This document shows, one piece after another, positions 34,101 to 45,344 of a DNA stretch of 64,000 nucleotides. The stretch comes from Prosapia bicincta (lineage: Eukaryota; Arthropoda; Insecta; Hemiptera; Cercopidae), in assembly GCA_036971475.1 (NCBI GenBank), contig JBAIZL010000005.1, positions 241,785,323-241,849,322 on the forward strand, in the 5' to 3' direction. The translations under genes and the position numbers were made by a program. Each line of letters opens with the position of its first letter. The first letter of the stretch is position 1. The notes beneath the pieces were generated by a model, which was not told the DNA's origin, did no database searches, and saw only the letters and a program-made list of their open reading frames with translations.

Positions 34101-35139
34101 TAGTCTATTAACATATAAAGACTAGTTTTGACGACCATGTCACCTTAATCAGTAGTAGCCAATCACTGATGACGTCTGTATGTATTAATAAACTAGTGTG
34201 TAACTATTTTTTGAATGAACTATTTTAATATTTACCGCTATGAATTGTTTTCACTAGCTAAGCTCTAATTAACTTAATATTTTGTCTAGCAGATGCAATT
34301 CTAGATGTAGCTGCAGTAACCTTCCATTTCATGATCCATAAAATGTCCATAGGTGTTCAGGTTGGTTCTACTTGATATTCTATAACCCAATCCCAAAAGC
34401 ATTTTTGACATCAGTGTTTGAAATTCAGGTTCGTCATCATCACCGCCCAATTCCTCATTCTCAATAGCTGCAATAATTTGGTTGCTATTGAGTTCTTCAT
34501 TGGTTTCACAGTCTTAGCCAAATTTGTCAATCTGTTTGTCAACTTCCAGCAGTAAGATTTAGTTGTATAAAATTTGTAGATCTTCAATGATATTATTGAT
34601 GTCGTTTTACTCGCCTTCGACCTACTCATATTTGATCATAACTTCAGACCAAATCTTACCCAATAACAGATTTCACCATCTCCCACTATTCATCAATTGC
34701 ATAGGTAGCACTTTAGATGTTGGGGGACTTCTTGGTCTTTATGGTTTAAGTATGTCTTCATACTGGCGGTAAAACCTTGTTCAGAGATTTTTAGGCTAGT
34801 GTACTTTCTGTGATACTACCTCTTTAACTATTCTCTTGGTTCACATGCAGACAATTAAGATCAGAAGAATTAAAACACTTGGGATGATAGGCAAAAGGAG
34901 TGTGAAAACAGCAATGTTCTTATCAATGATTAGGAATACAGTCTGAATAAGCAATCAAAATAAACTTAACATCGTCTTTTAGACTATAATACTACACAGT
35001 AAACTTTAATAAATACTTTTAAAATTATACATATTTAATAAAAAATATGTTATTCATTAATAATTATCCAATTATATCCATATACCATATGCGTTAGCCA
35101 TAACAATATGCTAAATATATCCATCTCAAATTATTTCAG
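31110..35139 (+). other. IntS13 intron 1 (4.0 kb)
   Basis: AT-rich, GT at 31110 and AG at 35138-35139. It contains a decayed foldback near 34085-34205 with TACTGATTAAGG and ACTGATGACGTC words, which may be an old PLE end. Otherwise no transposon coding remnant was recognised. A short open frame on the minus strand at 34411-34629 was not identified. Confidence 0.6.
34085..34205. repeat. Degenerate foldback, possible old PLE end
   Basis: Partial inverted repeat: CACATTAGTCTATTAACATA (about 34096) pairs imperfectly with TATTAATAAACTAGTGTG (about 34183). CTGATGACG lies in the right arm and TAATCAG in the left arm. It is eroded and short. Confidence 0.4.
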
Positions 35140-35214
35140 ATTCGTTTTGTTGTGAGTGATATGCAGGCACATATTTTAAACAGTTGGAGTGAACAGCAAC
35201 AGAATTTGACACAT
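35140..35214 (+). CDS. IntS13: IntS13 exon 2
   Basis: 75 bases, 25 codons, phase 0 at both ends. The acceptor is TTATTTCAG and the donor GTGAGT. It encodes IRFVVSDMQAHILNSWSEQQ followed by QNLTH, aligning with the family segment VNFIVSDSGAHVLNSW. It follows directly from the GKL end of exon 1. This is within the N-terminal von Willebrand A-like region of the protein. Confidence 0.92.
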
Positions 35215-35429
35215 GTGAGTTTTAATATTGTTCTTCATAGTATACTATTTATATTACAATATTATAAAATATTTATAATTCTTATTGTGTGTGTGTTTAT
35301 ATATATGCTGATACGTATTCCTTCACGGATGGAAAAATATGATGAATAGTTATTATCTGGAGTACATCCATTCATTCTGCAGTGCATAAAATCGCAGTTC
35401 CGACGTTTCACTAGAATCACATCTAGCAT

Positions 35430-36340
35430 TGACGAGCACCATGGAAGAAGAAATAAACAATAAAATAAACTATCCAAACATAACAATAACAAGAAATACA
35501 AATAACACTGAATACCCAATTTTTAGGAAACCTACACAAACCATAAACACAATACCAAACTATTCTAACCACCCCCCTCCCCCCAACATAAAATGGCTGC
35601 TTACAATTCACTCTTATATAGAATGCTAAAAATCACACTAAAAAATGGAAAAAAAAAGTAATATATAAAATAGGCCAAAAATGAATACAATAAAAACCAA
35701 TAGATAAATGACAATTAAAAATATTAACTAAATTATATCAACCTAAACATGAACCACAAACAACAATATTTGTCACATGTACATACACAGGATACAGCAT
35801 AAAAGGAATAACTAAAATACTAAAAAAATAACAATATTAACATAACATACAAAGATACAGGAAGAATAATCAATAAAATAAACCAACCAGAAAAAAATAT
35901 GTCCCACACTTAATAACAGAATTTATAAAGTCGAATGCCCAGACTATAATAAATTGTGCATTGCCCAAACAATAAAGAAATTAAAAGACAGAAATAAAGA
36001 GCACTTTAAAGCATAAATCAAACCAAACACAATTCAAACTTAGCCACACACGCCATTAAAAACAACTATACATTCCCCATATTAGAAAACACATCTAATA
36101 AAAAAAGTATAAAAATGACAATCTGGGAACAACACAAAAATAATATATTGAACGAACGAACAAATACAAATCAAATAAACTATACATTATTTACCTCAAT
36201 AGACAAAATTAACCCCACAACAAACTAAAACTTTCCCACAGTGCAGTGAAACCGAAATTAGAACAATACGGATATTAAATCTGACAATAGAAATCCCACA
36301 CACAAGAAGCCCCTAGTACCAGAATAAAAACACGTAATTA
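35430..36340 (+). pseudogene. Penelope-like element fragment: RT thumb to GIY-YIG
   Basis: The + strand reads YPIFRKPTQTINTIPNYSNH (the RT thumb boundary, typically YRKPT-x-T...SNHP), then many stops. Further on come decayed GIY-YIG words: VECPDYNKLCIAQT-like, then HFKA, then the C-terminal NILNERTNTNQINYTLFTSI. There is no RT palm. It is an old copy, distinct in sequence from families A and D. Confidence 0.7.
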
Positions 36341-36353
36341 ATAGTTCTCGAAA

Positions 36354-36553
<200 letters not shown>

Positions 36554-36555
36554 AT

Positions 36556-36822
36556 TAATATATTAAAAATATTTCAAAAACAAGAATACTTTTAATGAAT
36601 ATATTTATTCAAAGCTTTTCGCCGATAAAATAGTACCAGCATCTTCACAAAAATAATTATCAAATAAAATATTTTTACAAAATTAAATCATATGTCTTAG
36701 ACAAATATTTTATTTGATAATTATTTTCCTGAAGATGCTGGTACTATTTTATCGGCGAAAAGCTTTGAATAAATATATTCATTAAAAGTATTCTTGTTTT
36801 TGAAATATTTTTAATTTATTAA
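36556..36822. mobile_element. PLE-type inverted pair (family B), ~120-bp arms
   Basis: The left arm (36556-36676) and right arm (36700-36822) are almost perfectly complementary around a ~25-base centre. The right arm carries CTGAAGA, one T, a 7-bp hairpin (GCTGGTA / TATCGGC, loop CTATTT), then GAAA (about 36731-36761), the same architecture as the other PLE cores. It is non-coding. Confidence 0.75.
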
Positions 36823-36949
36823 CTATATTACAAGAAAACATATCACCATATTTAATATATATAAATAAATATATATGAATTTTTGGACTAGATAGGACAC
36901 TGATATCCAGGGTTACAGAAGCTGATCAAAATATGAAAGGATGGCTTCA

Positions 36950-37518
36950 AGATTCTTCAAGCTTCCACCCACACCAAAGATCTTTTCTCAAATCTACCAC
37001 ATATTTGGTTCAGACAACCTTTTAATTTGGAAAATATTTTAGTACATCCAAAATTACCAGATCCAAGTACTGAAACACCGCCTAAACTTCCTCATGGCTC
37101 CTTTCTATGCAATAGATCTAAATGCAAGACATGTCCGATACACATCCCAACAAATAGTTTCTAAGGCCTAGCAACTAATATGGACTTCAAGATTCAGGGT
37201 CATCATACTTGTACATCAAAAAATGTAATATACCAGTTGCAGTATACATTTTGCCTGGCACAGTACATAGGCCTTACCGCAGATGGTCCGAGCATCAGAA
37301 TGAATGGCCATAGACATGACGTTGGAACCATGAACATAGACAGGCCAACCGCTCAACATGCAGCTAGTCACAACATCATATCTTTCAGTGATTGTTATAC
37401 CACCAAAATAATTAAGGGCCTCCCTCCTGATTGCAACCCTTCAGAATTGAGAGGATGGGAGTTGTCATACCAGTGGTACACCAAATCTAGAGAACCTCCT
37501 AACCTCAACATCAGATAA
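36950..37518 (+). pseudogene. PLE family C, linker and GIY-YIG endonuclease
   Basis: In PLEs the C-terminal GIY-YIG nuclease nicks target DNA. Here, decayed frames read NLENILVHPKLPDPST, then a CxxxxCKTCP cysteine motif (about 37105-37140). An open frame from 37180 to 37518 then carries KNVIYQLQYTFCLAQYIGL (GIY-YIG core as IYQL..QYIG), IRMNGHRHD (catalytic Arg), AQHAASHN and GWELSYQW (catalytic Glu region). The RT is missing. The family tail follows at about 37660-37860. Confidence 0.8.
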
Positions 37519-37659
37519 TACTTCTTTTACCTTCCCCTTCTACCATTTTTAACAACTCCATTTACCTTCATTCTGACAGACTATTAATATCTAGTTTCAA
37601 ATAATCAATATTTATACAAATCACATATAGTACTATATCATAAACTATAAATCTGTGAC

Positions 37660-37860
37660 ATTTGGATATTTATACACATCTGTGGTTCACTTCAGTCTTT
37701 TCTTTTTCTCTTTTTTGATTGACAAAGTTCATTGTGTGATTGAAATATTTCAATTGTGTGATATGTTTTTATATGTGTCTATTTATTTCCAAGAGATTGC
37801 AGTTTTAGACTAATGCCACTAGATAAGTCTGTCAGTCTCTTATCTAGTCCAAAAACTCCT
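37660..37860 (+). repeat. PLE family C tail
   Basis: Same sequence as 3590-3755 and the reverse complement of 38640-38810 with moderate divergence. It contains TTGACAAAG, a hairpin, then GAAA near 37721-37750, and ends CTAGTCCAAAAA. It lies 150-350 bases downstream of the GIY-YIG frame. Confidence 0.7.
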
Positions 37861-37891
37861 AAATAAGCTTTAAGTTCTTTTAGAACTAACC

Positions 37892-37922
37892 TAATATATA
37901 TATAATAATAATTATTATTATT

Positions 37923-37956
<34 letters not shown>
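37892..37956. repeat. (TA)n-rich microsatellite
   Basis: TA and TAA repeats directly between a family C tail and a family D tail. Confidence 0.85.
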
Positions 37957-37959
<3 letters not shown>

Positions 37960-38640
37960 ACGTTGTCCATTATTTTTCCATTGCACTAACTTTATGAAGT
38001 TGATATATTACTATTGTAAATACTTTTATCCACCACACGTTATTTACCTTGTGTGATGTGGCATTTTTCGGTTACTTGACCATTGTCGAATCACTGAATT
38101 AGTTTTCTCTATTTTTCGGGTGTGGATGTTCGTTCCGTAATGTTGGTATTTGTTGACGTCATACATGTTTCTTCTTGAGCCGTATGTATAATGTTTTTGA
38201 ATAGTACGTCGTTTGCATATGTTGTCTGTAGGTTCATAAAATTGTGTATGTTTATAAACATGAAATAACAAATTACGAAAATAGCCTAACTATAATTAAA
38301 ATAAATAATAACCCAATAGAACTAAACTCACTAGAAAAATACCAAATTTATAAAAAATACACAACAATTTAATGAACCTACAGACAACATATGCAAACAA
38401 CGTACTATTCAAATACATTATACACGCGGCTTATGAAGAAACATGTATGATGTCAACAAATACTAACATCATGTACCGAACATCCACACCAGAAAAATAG
38501 AGAAAATTAAATCAGTGATTCGACAATGGTCAAGTGACCTTAGGTGCCTCATCACATAAGGTAAAATTATTGCACTTAGTGGTGGAAAAAATTATTTACA
38601 ACTAATAATAATAACTTCATAAATAAATATAGATTTTTTG
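37960..38640. mobile_element. Two PLE family D 3' ends, head to head
   Basis: 37960-38250 is a minus-strand copy and 38250-38640 a plus-strand copy of the family D GIY-YIG C-terminus plus tail, meeting near 38250. Both carry the hairpin GGTC / GACC-type core region (GTGATTCG, then a GGTCAAGTGACC-type stem), and the sequence TTGCACTTAGTGGTGGA, as in 39690-39790 and 63760-63850. They are truncated copies without RT. Confidence 0.7.
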
Positions 38641-39130
38641 GACTAGGAGACTGACAGACTTACCTTGGTAAGAGTCCACTCTGTAGTCTTGAAATAGAAA
38701 CACATAAAGCACTTAAACAATGATATATTTCAACCACACAGTGGTCTTTGTCAATCGAAGAGAAAACACAAAAAGAAATATGAGAGAATGAAATAAAGTG
38801 TTCTTTATATCTTTCTGCGAAAGATTTGCCTGTTTGTCCAATATAGAACTTATTGCAGTTGTTGCATTTTAGTTTGTATACTCCTAGGTTATTGTATGTG
38901 ATGGTATTGTTATTAATGCTGTGTCTGATAGCAGTTAGGCTTTTATTTGTTGTTCTGTAAGCTGCATTGTAGTTTACAACTTTTTTGAATTGGTGTGCTA
39001 TTTTATTTGTGAGTTTGTTAATGTATGTCAGGGTAATGAATTTGTTTGTGTTTTTGTTGCTGTTACTGTTCTTGTTGAGTATTTGTCTGTGTAGTTTGTC
39101 TATTAAACAATTGTCATATCCATTTTTGTG
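38640..39130 (-). pseudogene. PLE family C, GIY-YIG and tail
   Basis: On the minus strand, coding sequence reads INKLTNKIAHQFKKVVNYNA, then LGVYKLKCNNCNKFYIGQTG and KSFAERYKEHF (GIY-YIG core and catalytic Arg), running directly into the family C tail at 38640-38810. The tail is nearly identical to 3590-3755. The RT palm is missing. Confidence 0.75.
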
Positions 39131-39617
39131 AGCTAAATATAAGTGCGCACTGTACTAAATATAAGCGCACTGCACACTACTATTGAATCCACGTTTGTAA
39201 ATCACCTCATGGACACTAAACACTCATGCAAAAGTATGGAAAATAACATGAGCATCCTCCACTCATGCAACAAGGACCATAAATTAAACACACTAGAACA
39301 CTATGAAATATAAGAACATAGCAACACACATAAAAATGACATCCTAAATGAACAAACACAACACAGATCACACATACTCTTTGATCACACCACTTCTAAT
39401 TTTCAAAAAATGGTACGAGGAAGCACAACTGCAGCATTCCTAGCAGTAAAAATAAGAGGCTGAAGAAGTCGTAAGATGAAAACGTTTCCTCCAAGTGTAA
39501 AAGTTAACAATTTAACAATCTTCAGTTAACAAAAAGTCTGGTCACAAGTAATAGCAAAAATGTAATAAGTAATTATCAACCAGCTCGTCATGAACAGCAA
39601 CAAGAAACAAGATTTCG

Positions 39618-39620
<3 letters not shown>
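39130..39620 (+). pseudogene. PLE family E, C-terminus and tail
   Basis: The + strand reads FVNHLMDTKHSCKSMENNMS, then ILHSCNKDHKLNTLEHYEI and ILNEQTQHRSHILFDH, the end of a PLE ORF. The tail follows: CTGAAGA, one A, a 3-bp hairpin (GTC / GAT), GAAA near 39459-39482, then CTCCAAGTG. The stretch 39541-39610 is the empty-site counterpart of 27901-28090. Confidence 0.7.

Positions 39621-39625
<5 letters not shown>

Positions 39626-39689
<64 letters not shown>
39626..39689. repeat. (TA)n microsatellite at a PLE family D end
   Basis: Pure TA run that leads into TGAAGTTAATATATTAC, the outermost family D tail sequence. The same junction occurs at 63984. Confidence 0.95.
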
Positions 39690-39692
<3 letters not shown>

Positions 39693-39989
39693 GTTAATAT
39701 ATTACTATTGTAAGTAATTTTATCCACCATTAAGTGCAATGATTTTACCTTGTGTGATGAGGCTCCTTTCGGTCATTTGACCATTATCGAATCACTGATT
39801 ACTTTTTCACAATTTTTCTGGTGTGGGTGTTCGGTCCATGGTGTTGGTACTTGTTGACGCCGTACACGTTTCCTCTTGAGTCTCGTATATAATGTTTTTG
39901 AATAGTATGTCTTCTGTATATATTGTTTGTAGATTCATTAAATCGTTGTATATGTTTTTATAAATGTGGTATTTTTCTAGTGAGTTTAG

Positions 39990-41493
39990 TTCTATTGGGT
40001 TATTATTTATTTCAAGTATGGTTAGGTTATTTTCGTAATTTGTTATTTCATGTTTATGTGATATTAGGTGTGCTGCAACATTTGATTCTTTTGAATTTTT
40101 GTTTTTGAATGCTCTATAATGTTCTTCAAATCTTATTTTAATTGATCTGGTTGTGTTCCCTATGTAAAATGTATTGCAGTTGTTACATGTAATTTTGTAA
40201 ATTCCTGATAGGTTATGTTTTTCTGAATTTGTTTTGTGGTTTGTGTTATTAAGATATTTTATTATTTTGTTGTTTGGTTTGTATGTTGGAGTGTAGTATT
40301 CTTTGTTGTATATATTTGTAATTTTTTCTATTTTGTTATGGTGTATTTATATTTTAGGTAGATTTTTTTATTTTTATTATTTTTGTGTTCCTGTTGTGTT
40401 GAGGTTAGGTTTTTTTGTGAATTTATTGTATATATTTTTTATAATGTGTTTGTTGTATCTATTTTCGATTGCTATTTTTGTAATGTTATCTAATTCTTCA
40501 TTTAATTTTTGTTTGTTATCTTGTGTGTATTTTATTGCTTTATTTATCGTGTTACTGTAAGTGTTAATTTTGTGTGTCCAGGGGTGGTTAGATTTGTAGT
40601 GTATTGTGGTGTTGTTGGAAGTAGGTTTCCTGTATACTGTAGTTTCTATTTTATTATCATTTATATTTAAAGTAATGTCGAGGCAGTTGATTGTTCTATT
40701 TGTATCTGTTTCAACGGTGAATTGTATGTTTTCGTTGTATGTATTTAGTTTGTTTAATATTATGACGTGTTCGTTGTGAATGGTAGGTTGGTATATTACA
40801 AGTATATCGTCTACATACCTTGTCCATAGTGAGATATTGTGTGTGTTTATTATAGGTTTAATTATTATTTGTTCAAAGTGTTGTAAATATATTTCTGACA
40901 TGACAGATGATATGGGTGAACCCATGGGGAGTCCTGTTGTTTGTTTATAATATTTATTGTTAAATTGGAAGTAATTTTGGTTACATATGTGTTTGGTTAG
41001 CGTAATGATACTATCTATTATGTTTCTTTTTTCGTTATTGTGTATCAGTTTGTTTTTTATTATTTCTATGGTTTCTTCTATTGGGATACTAGGGTACATG
41101 TTAGTTATGTCATAACTTATTATTTTTGTGTTGCTGTTTGTTTTTGTTTTTTATTTTATTAATTAATTCATATCCATTTTTTATATTGTATGTGTTGTTG
41201 ATATGTATTTTAGATCTTATTATTTTGTCTAGTATTTTTGCGATTATGTAAGATGGTGCTGTTGTGAAATTTATTAGTGGTCTAAATGGTGTGTTGGGTT
41301 TGTGGATTTTAGGTATGCCAGTTAATATTGGTGCGCATGGTTTGAATGGGTATAGTCTTGTGTGGAATTTTAATTTATTGTTATAGTTTAGGGTATTTCG
41401 GTGAGTGACTATTAAGTTTTTTATTGTAATAAGGTATTTGCTAGTTGAGTCTGGGAATTGTTCGTATTTATTTTCTTTTATGTAGTTAGTCAT
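39990..41493 (-). pseudogene. PLE family D reverse transcriptase and GIY-YIG
   Basis: The RT begins with FHTRLYPFKPCAPILTGIPK and IHKPNTPFRPLINFTTAPSY (fingers). After a frameshift at about 41140 come SYDITNMYPSIPIEE (motif A, catalytic Asp), TGLPMGSPISSVMSEIYLQ (motif B), TRYVDDILVIY (YVDD, motif C) and TVYRKPTSNNTTIHYKSNHP (thumb). Stops near 40370 precede the GIY-YIG: ITCNNCNTFYIGNTTRSIKI, then RFEEHYRAF with the catalytic Arg. The catalytic residues of both domains are intact, so few changes separate it from an active copy. Confidence 0.85.
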
Positions 41494-41762
41494 TGAATCG
41501 ATGTATTTGGTATTTTCTATTATTACTGGAGTATTTGTTTTATCTGATTTTAATATTAAGTAGTCGTTGTTTTCTAGTTTTTCTCTGAGTTTTATAATTT
41601 CTTTTTTATTAATATATTGTTCCGTTTTTTTGTTTTTTTCCGTTTTTATTAGGTTAATTTTATTATTAATATTATTTCTTATGTGTTCAGTACTTTGGTG
41701 GGTAATTTTGTGGATGTTAGATTCTGTGTCAACTATTAGGTTTTTTATTATTTGTTTTTTGT

Positions 41763-41865
41763 TGAAGTTAGGTAGGTTATATTTGAAGGAATTTGTTATT
41801 ATTATTTTTTCTTTTTCTTTTTATAATAATAACACAAATTCCTTCAAATATAACCTACCTAACTT

Positions 41866-41868
<3 letters not shown>
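41763..41868. repeat. Palindrome with ~42-bp arms at the PLE family D 5' end
   Basis: AAGTTAGGTAGGTTATATTT (from 41766) is matched by AAATATAACCTACCTAACTT (ending 41866), around an approximately 20-base T-rich centre. The left arm is part of the PLE N-terminal coding sequence. Confidence 0.85.

Positions 41869-41917
<49 letters not shown>
41868..41917. repeat. (TA)n microsatellite
   Basis: TA run of about 50 bp between the PLE palindrome and the Tigger element. Confidence 0.95.
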
Positions 41918-41921
<4 letters not shown>

Positions 41922-44474
41922 CAGTCAGCACCGCTTATTGTGATCATATTTGTCAGAAGCATATTTGATAACATTAACCGAACGATAACAATAACTGAAC
42001 GCTTAATCACGATGTAGTCTACAGCCATACTGCATTGAACTCACTGTATTATGGCCACAACTGTTTGTTCTGAACGATTTGTAAGCCTATCATTACATTA
42101 AGTAATTCTAATTCTGTAACACTATAATTAAACTGTACTTACCAAATTTTGATGCTATTCCGGACAGTTTTATGTACAGTAGTAGAATTTCTGTAACTTA
42201 GTTTTTTACTTGTTAAAATTAGTGGGCATATTTCATGTCAGTTTATTTTATTCCACTGTAGATTTTTTTAAAACACTGAATCTTGAATTTTAAAACATTG
42301 AAAAAAAATATATAGAACTACGTAACACACTTGATCAAAACATTTTAACACATAAAACTTCATTATAAAACACTTCAATCTTATTTACACTTCAAATTTA
42401 CATTTACTTTTTCTCGAAGAATTCCTCTATATGTAACTGTCTGTAGTCTTCTCGTAAAATATTGTTTATAAATTGTTCACATTCATAATGTTTGTTTAAA
42501 AATTTTCTGCTTTTTGTTGAACAAACTGCCTTATAATCACAAGAGCTTCGTGAACTTCCTGCTTAGATCTTTGCGGTACACATTTATCATTTTCGTCATC
42601 ATCGGTGCCTTCTTCTCCTTCAGTAACTTTTGATGTTGAAGCAACTACCTCATAAATATCGTCTTCAGTCATTTCCACTGCTGTTTCAATACTATCGTCA
42701 ACTTCCATCCACTCAGTATATTCTTTTAAGAACAAATCAAAAGGCTTTAAGTTCTTTTCAGAGTCTTCCTCAGATGTAGCTTGCTCTTGATTTTCTTCAA
42801 CAAAAAACCCACCTTTTCTAAAGCAAACTTTCACAGTTTTTTCAGAAACTTCATTCCAAGATTTTGCTATCAGATGAATAGCATCGAGTAAAGAAGTTTT
42901 TTTTAGCCAATTCATTTGAGGTAAGGGTTTGTAATTCATCCAGGTTTTCTATAATTCTAGCACACATCTCTCGTCGATAAAAACTTTTGAGATTTTTAAT
43001 TATGCCTTGGTCACATGGCTGAATAATTGATGTAGTATTGGCCGGAAGGTAAATCACTTTGATGTGTTTTAGCGTAGTGCTTATGTCATTATGTGCAGTG
43101 CAGTTGTCTAGTAGAAGGACAATGTTGCGTTTGAGGCTGGTATCCCAATTAGTCAGTCATTCATTATAAAATTTTTGATGTCATCCAAGCATTGGAGTTT
43201 GAATGATATTCAACCGGTAGCTTTTTGATACCTTGAAAACACCATGGATTTTTAGATTTACCGATAATTAAGAGTTTTTTTTTAATGACCAACCATGTTA
43301 ACACAACACAAAACAATTATTCTTTGTTTACATATTTTACAGCCGTTAGCAGTTTCATTTTTAAATAAGTAAGTATGTTCGGGTAAAGCACGATAATAAA
43401 GTTCTGTTTCATCTGCATTGTATATGCATCTAGGAGAAAACTCAACCAAAATCAGCATTTCTTTTTTCACCACACGTTTCTTGTAAACAATGTTTTCCCC
43501 TTTCTTCCATCGATTGAACCATCCATCTTTGGCTTTAAAATCCTGTTTTCCTATTTTTTTGGCAAGATCCTCAGCTTTTAGACGCATTAGTGGGCCGTAA
43601 ACTCGAGCATCTTTTTCGCGAACATTTTTAAACCAGAATTTCAAAGCGATTCCACCTGCGGATCCTTCCCAGAACGATGTCTTTGTTCTCAACATTTGCA
43701 TTACACTTTGATAATGACAAGATTTTTTCTTTGTTGTTCAATATTTTACATAAGAGAGGTTGAGAAACGCCAAGTTGAGAAGCAGTGTTTCTTTGATAAT
43801 TTACTGTGTATTTCTTTTTGGTAATTTACTGTACCTATCTAGAATAACAAGTTTTTATTTAGGACTTAAATCGCGTCGTTTCTTTTGAGATTCGGACATC
43901 TTGCTATACTGTCCTTTGAAACTTCAAGTGACACTAAACTCTACAAAACAAACGAAAAAAATTTTTTTAAATTAAATTATGTAAAATCACACTGAAATAC
44001 TGTAATAAACGTTCATAAAAATTCACTGTTAAAAAATACAGCAGGACTGTACTGTAAATGGTTCAGTAGTAACATCAACTAATGTTAACAAACAACTAAA
44101 GTCAACTCAGCGAGGCTAGGGTGTTTGCGTAAACAAAGAGTAAGGGAGACATTCTGAGAACTGTGCTAAGTGCTGAAACCATTATAAAGTATTTCTGTCA
44201 TTCTAAAAATAAACGTTCTATGAATTGGGCGTCATTGTGTGTTGCACGTGCTGTTTACACTACTTTGTAGACATTTTTACTTGGTCTATGCTAGTATACG
44301 TTGACGCATATGATTTTGCATGGCAAATTAAATTATAATAATAAGCGAACAGATGATTTCAATAAGCGACCTAATTACAATGTATTAATATACGTCCATG
44401 TATGTTTTTCAATGAAACGATAACAATAACCGAATGATAACATTAATCGTGATCACAATAAGCGACGCCGACTG
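41922..44474 (-). mobile_element. Tigger (pogo superfamily) transposon, full length, 2.55 kb
   Basis: The TIRs read CAGTCAGCACCGCTTATTG on the left and, inverted, CAGTCGGCGTCGCTTATTG on the right. They continue into GTGATCA for about 25 bp with three mismatches. TA flanks both ends (41920-41921 and 44475-44476). Subterminal words such as AACGATAACAATAAC occur near both ends. It encodes a frameshifted Tigger transposase on the minus strand. It lies in intron 2 of IntS13, antisense to the gene. Confidence 0.9.
42496..43905 (-). pseudogene. Tigger transposase, frameshifted
   Basis: CENP-B-type N-terminal DNA binding followed by a DDE domain. Starting near 43905: SESQKKRRDLSPKYKLVIL (HTH start), a frameshifted stretch, then KFWFKNVREKDARVYGPLMR and AKKIGKQDFKAKDGWFNRWKK (CENP-B HTH, 43282-43701). 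Then YNADETELYYRALPEHTYLF (first catalytic Asp), LLLDNCTAHN (second Asp, near 43110), YLPANTTSIIQPCDQGIIK (third Asp, 42851-43057) and an acidic C-terminus (42496-42939). All three catalytic Asp are kept. It has at least three frameshifts. Confidence 0.85.
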
Positions 44475-44864
44475 TATATATAAGGTTTTAAATTTAAACT
44501 TTATAAATAACAACTCTTGAAGTTATAATTTAAGTTTGCATAAATGTACATGAACTATATGCTTGAGAAGCTGCTACTTATAAATTTCAAATGTATATAA
44601 ATATATTAATTCAGTTTAGCTCACAAGTTATAAATCAACATCATAACTTTTTGGACTTAAGAAATTTAGAAAACACAGAATCACATAAATGTAAAATAAA
44701 TAAAAAAGTAATAAGTACAAACACAAAATAACATTCTATACGTAAGAATTTGACAATACTTCAAGAAAGCATAACACGAAAAAATATAAATAAAGGCACA
44801 GTCTCAACAGTGCCTATATGGTAGTGAGCAAAAAAATTCGTTAGAAGATATTCTTGGAGGGAAA

Positions 44865-45330
44865 GTACATACAAGGTCTGTTTTGAAAAATATCAGGAGT
44901 CATAGCCTTCTTGCACTGAACAGTCTCAGTATTCGGGGTGGGGTTCAACGTTCAAAACACACCAAGTGCTTGCAAGCATTCTTCAGGCTAAATATGTTTA
45001 GTGAACACCTGTGGAGTCATTGGGTGCAACAAATTAGGGAATAGCTCTATACTATTAAGTTTTATATTGAACTAGGAAAATCAGGTCCAAATAAAATTCT
45101 CGCTTATAGAACCCTACTATGGGCCGACTCTAAGTGCCATCAATGAAGCTTGCACACATTCCCCCCTACAAACCTTCCAAATTCTGCCTACCAGGAAGCT
45201 TTCAAATCATGGAAAAGGCACTGGCAAAGGTTTGTTGATGTTCAAAGGATATTCATTGAAGAATTGATGTGTGGTTTTGGTAGCAAAACTAAAGAAAGAA
45301 AATATGTGAATTATTAGAAATCAATAGGGT
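44865..45330 (+). pseudogene. Mariner remnant, internally deleted
   Basis: The sequence ACAAGGTCTGTTTTGAAAAA (near 44871) resembles the TIR of the mariner at 61409 (ACAAGGTCTGTTCAAAAAAT). About 300 bases downstream, the + strand reads YQEAFKSWKRHWQRFVDVQR, close to the mariner C-terminal pattern F-x-x-W-x-x-R-x-x-x-C-V. Intervening catalytic motifs are absent. The match is moderate. Confidence 0.45.
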
Positions 45331-45344
45331 AGTTCTAATCGTAC

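Larger units (their letters stand above)
39690..41868 (-). mobile_element. Penelope-like element, family D, longest copy
   Basis: Minus strand: an N-terminal region (about 41860-41500), RT (about 41493-40377), GIY-YIG (about 40260-39990), a C-terminus (to about 39830) and a tail with hairpin core (39690-39800). It has frameshifts near 41140 and stops near 40370, so it is inactive. The left end merges into (TA)n. The right end is a palindrome (41763-41868) followed by (TA)n and a Tigger. A closely related copy lies at 62554-63725. Confidence 0.85.

Noticed and set aside
34411..34772. Possible piggyBac N-terminus or other transposase on the minus strand
   Set aside because: Only an acidic stretch (ENEELGGDDDEPEF) and scattered words were seen. 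No catalytic motif or TTAA-flanked TIR was found.
40303..41968. Hydrophobic + strand frames that look like membrane proteins
   Set aside because: They are antisense to the AT-rich PLE reverse transcriptase, and the hydrophobicity is a by-product of T-rich codons.
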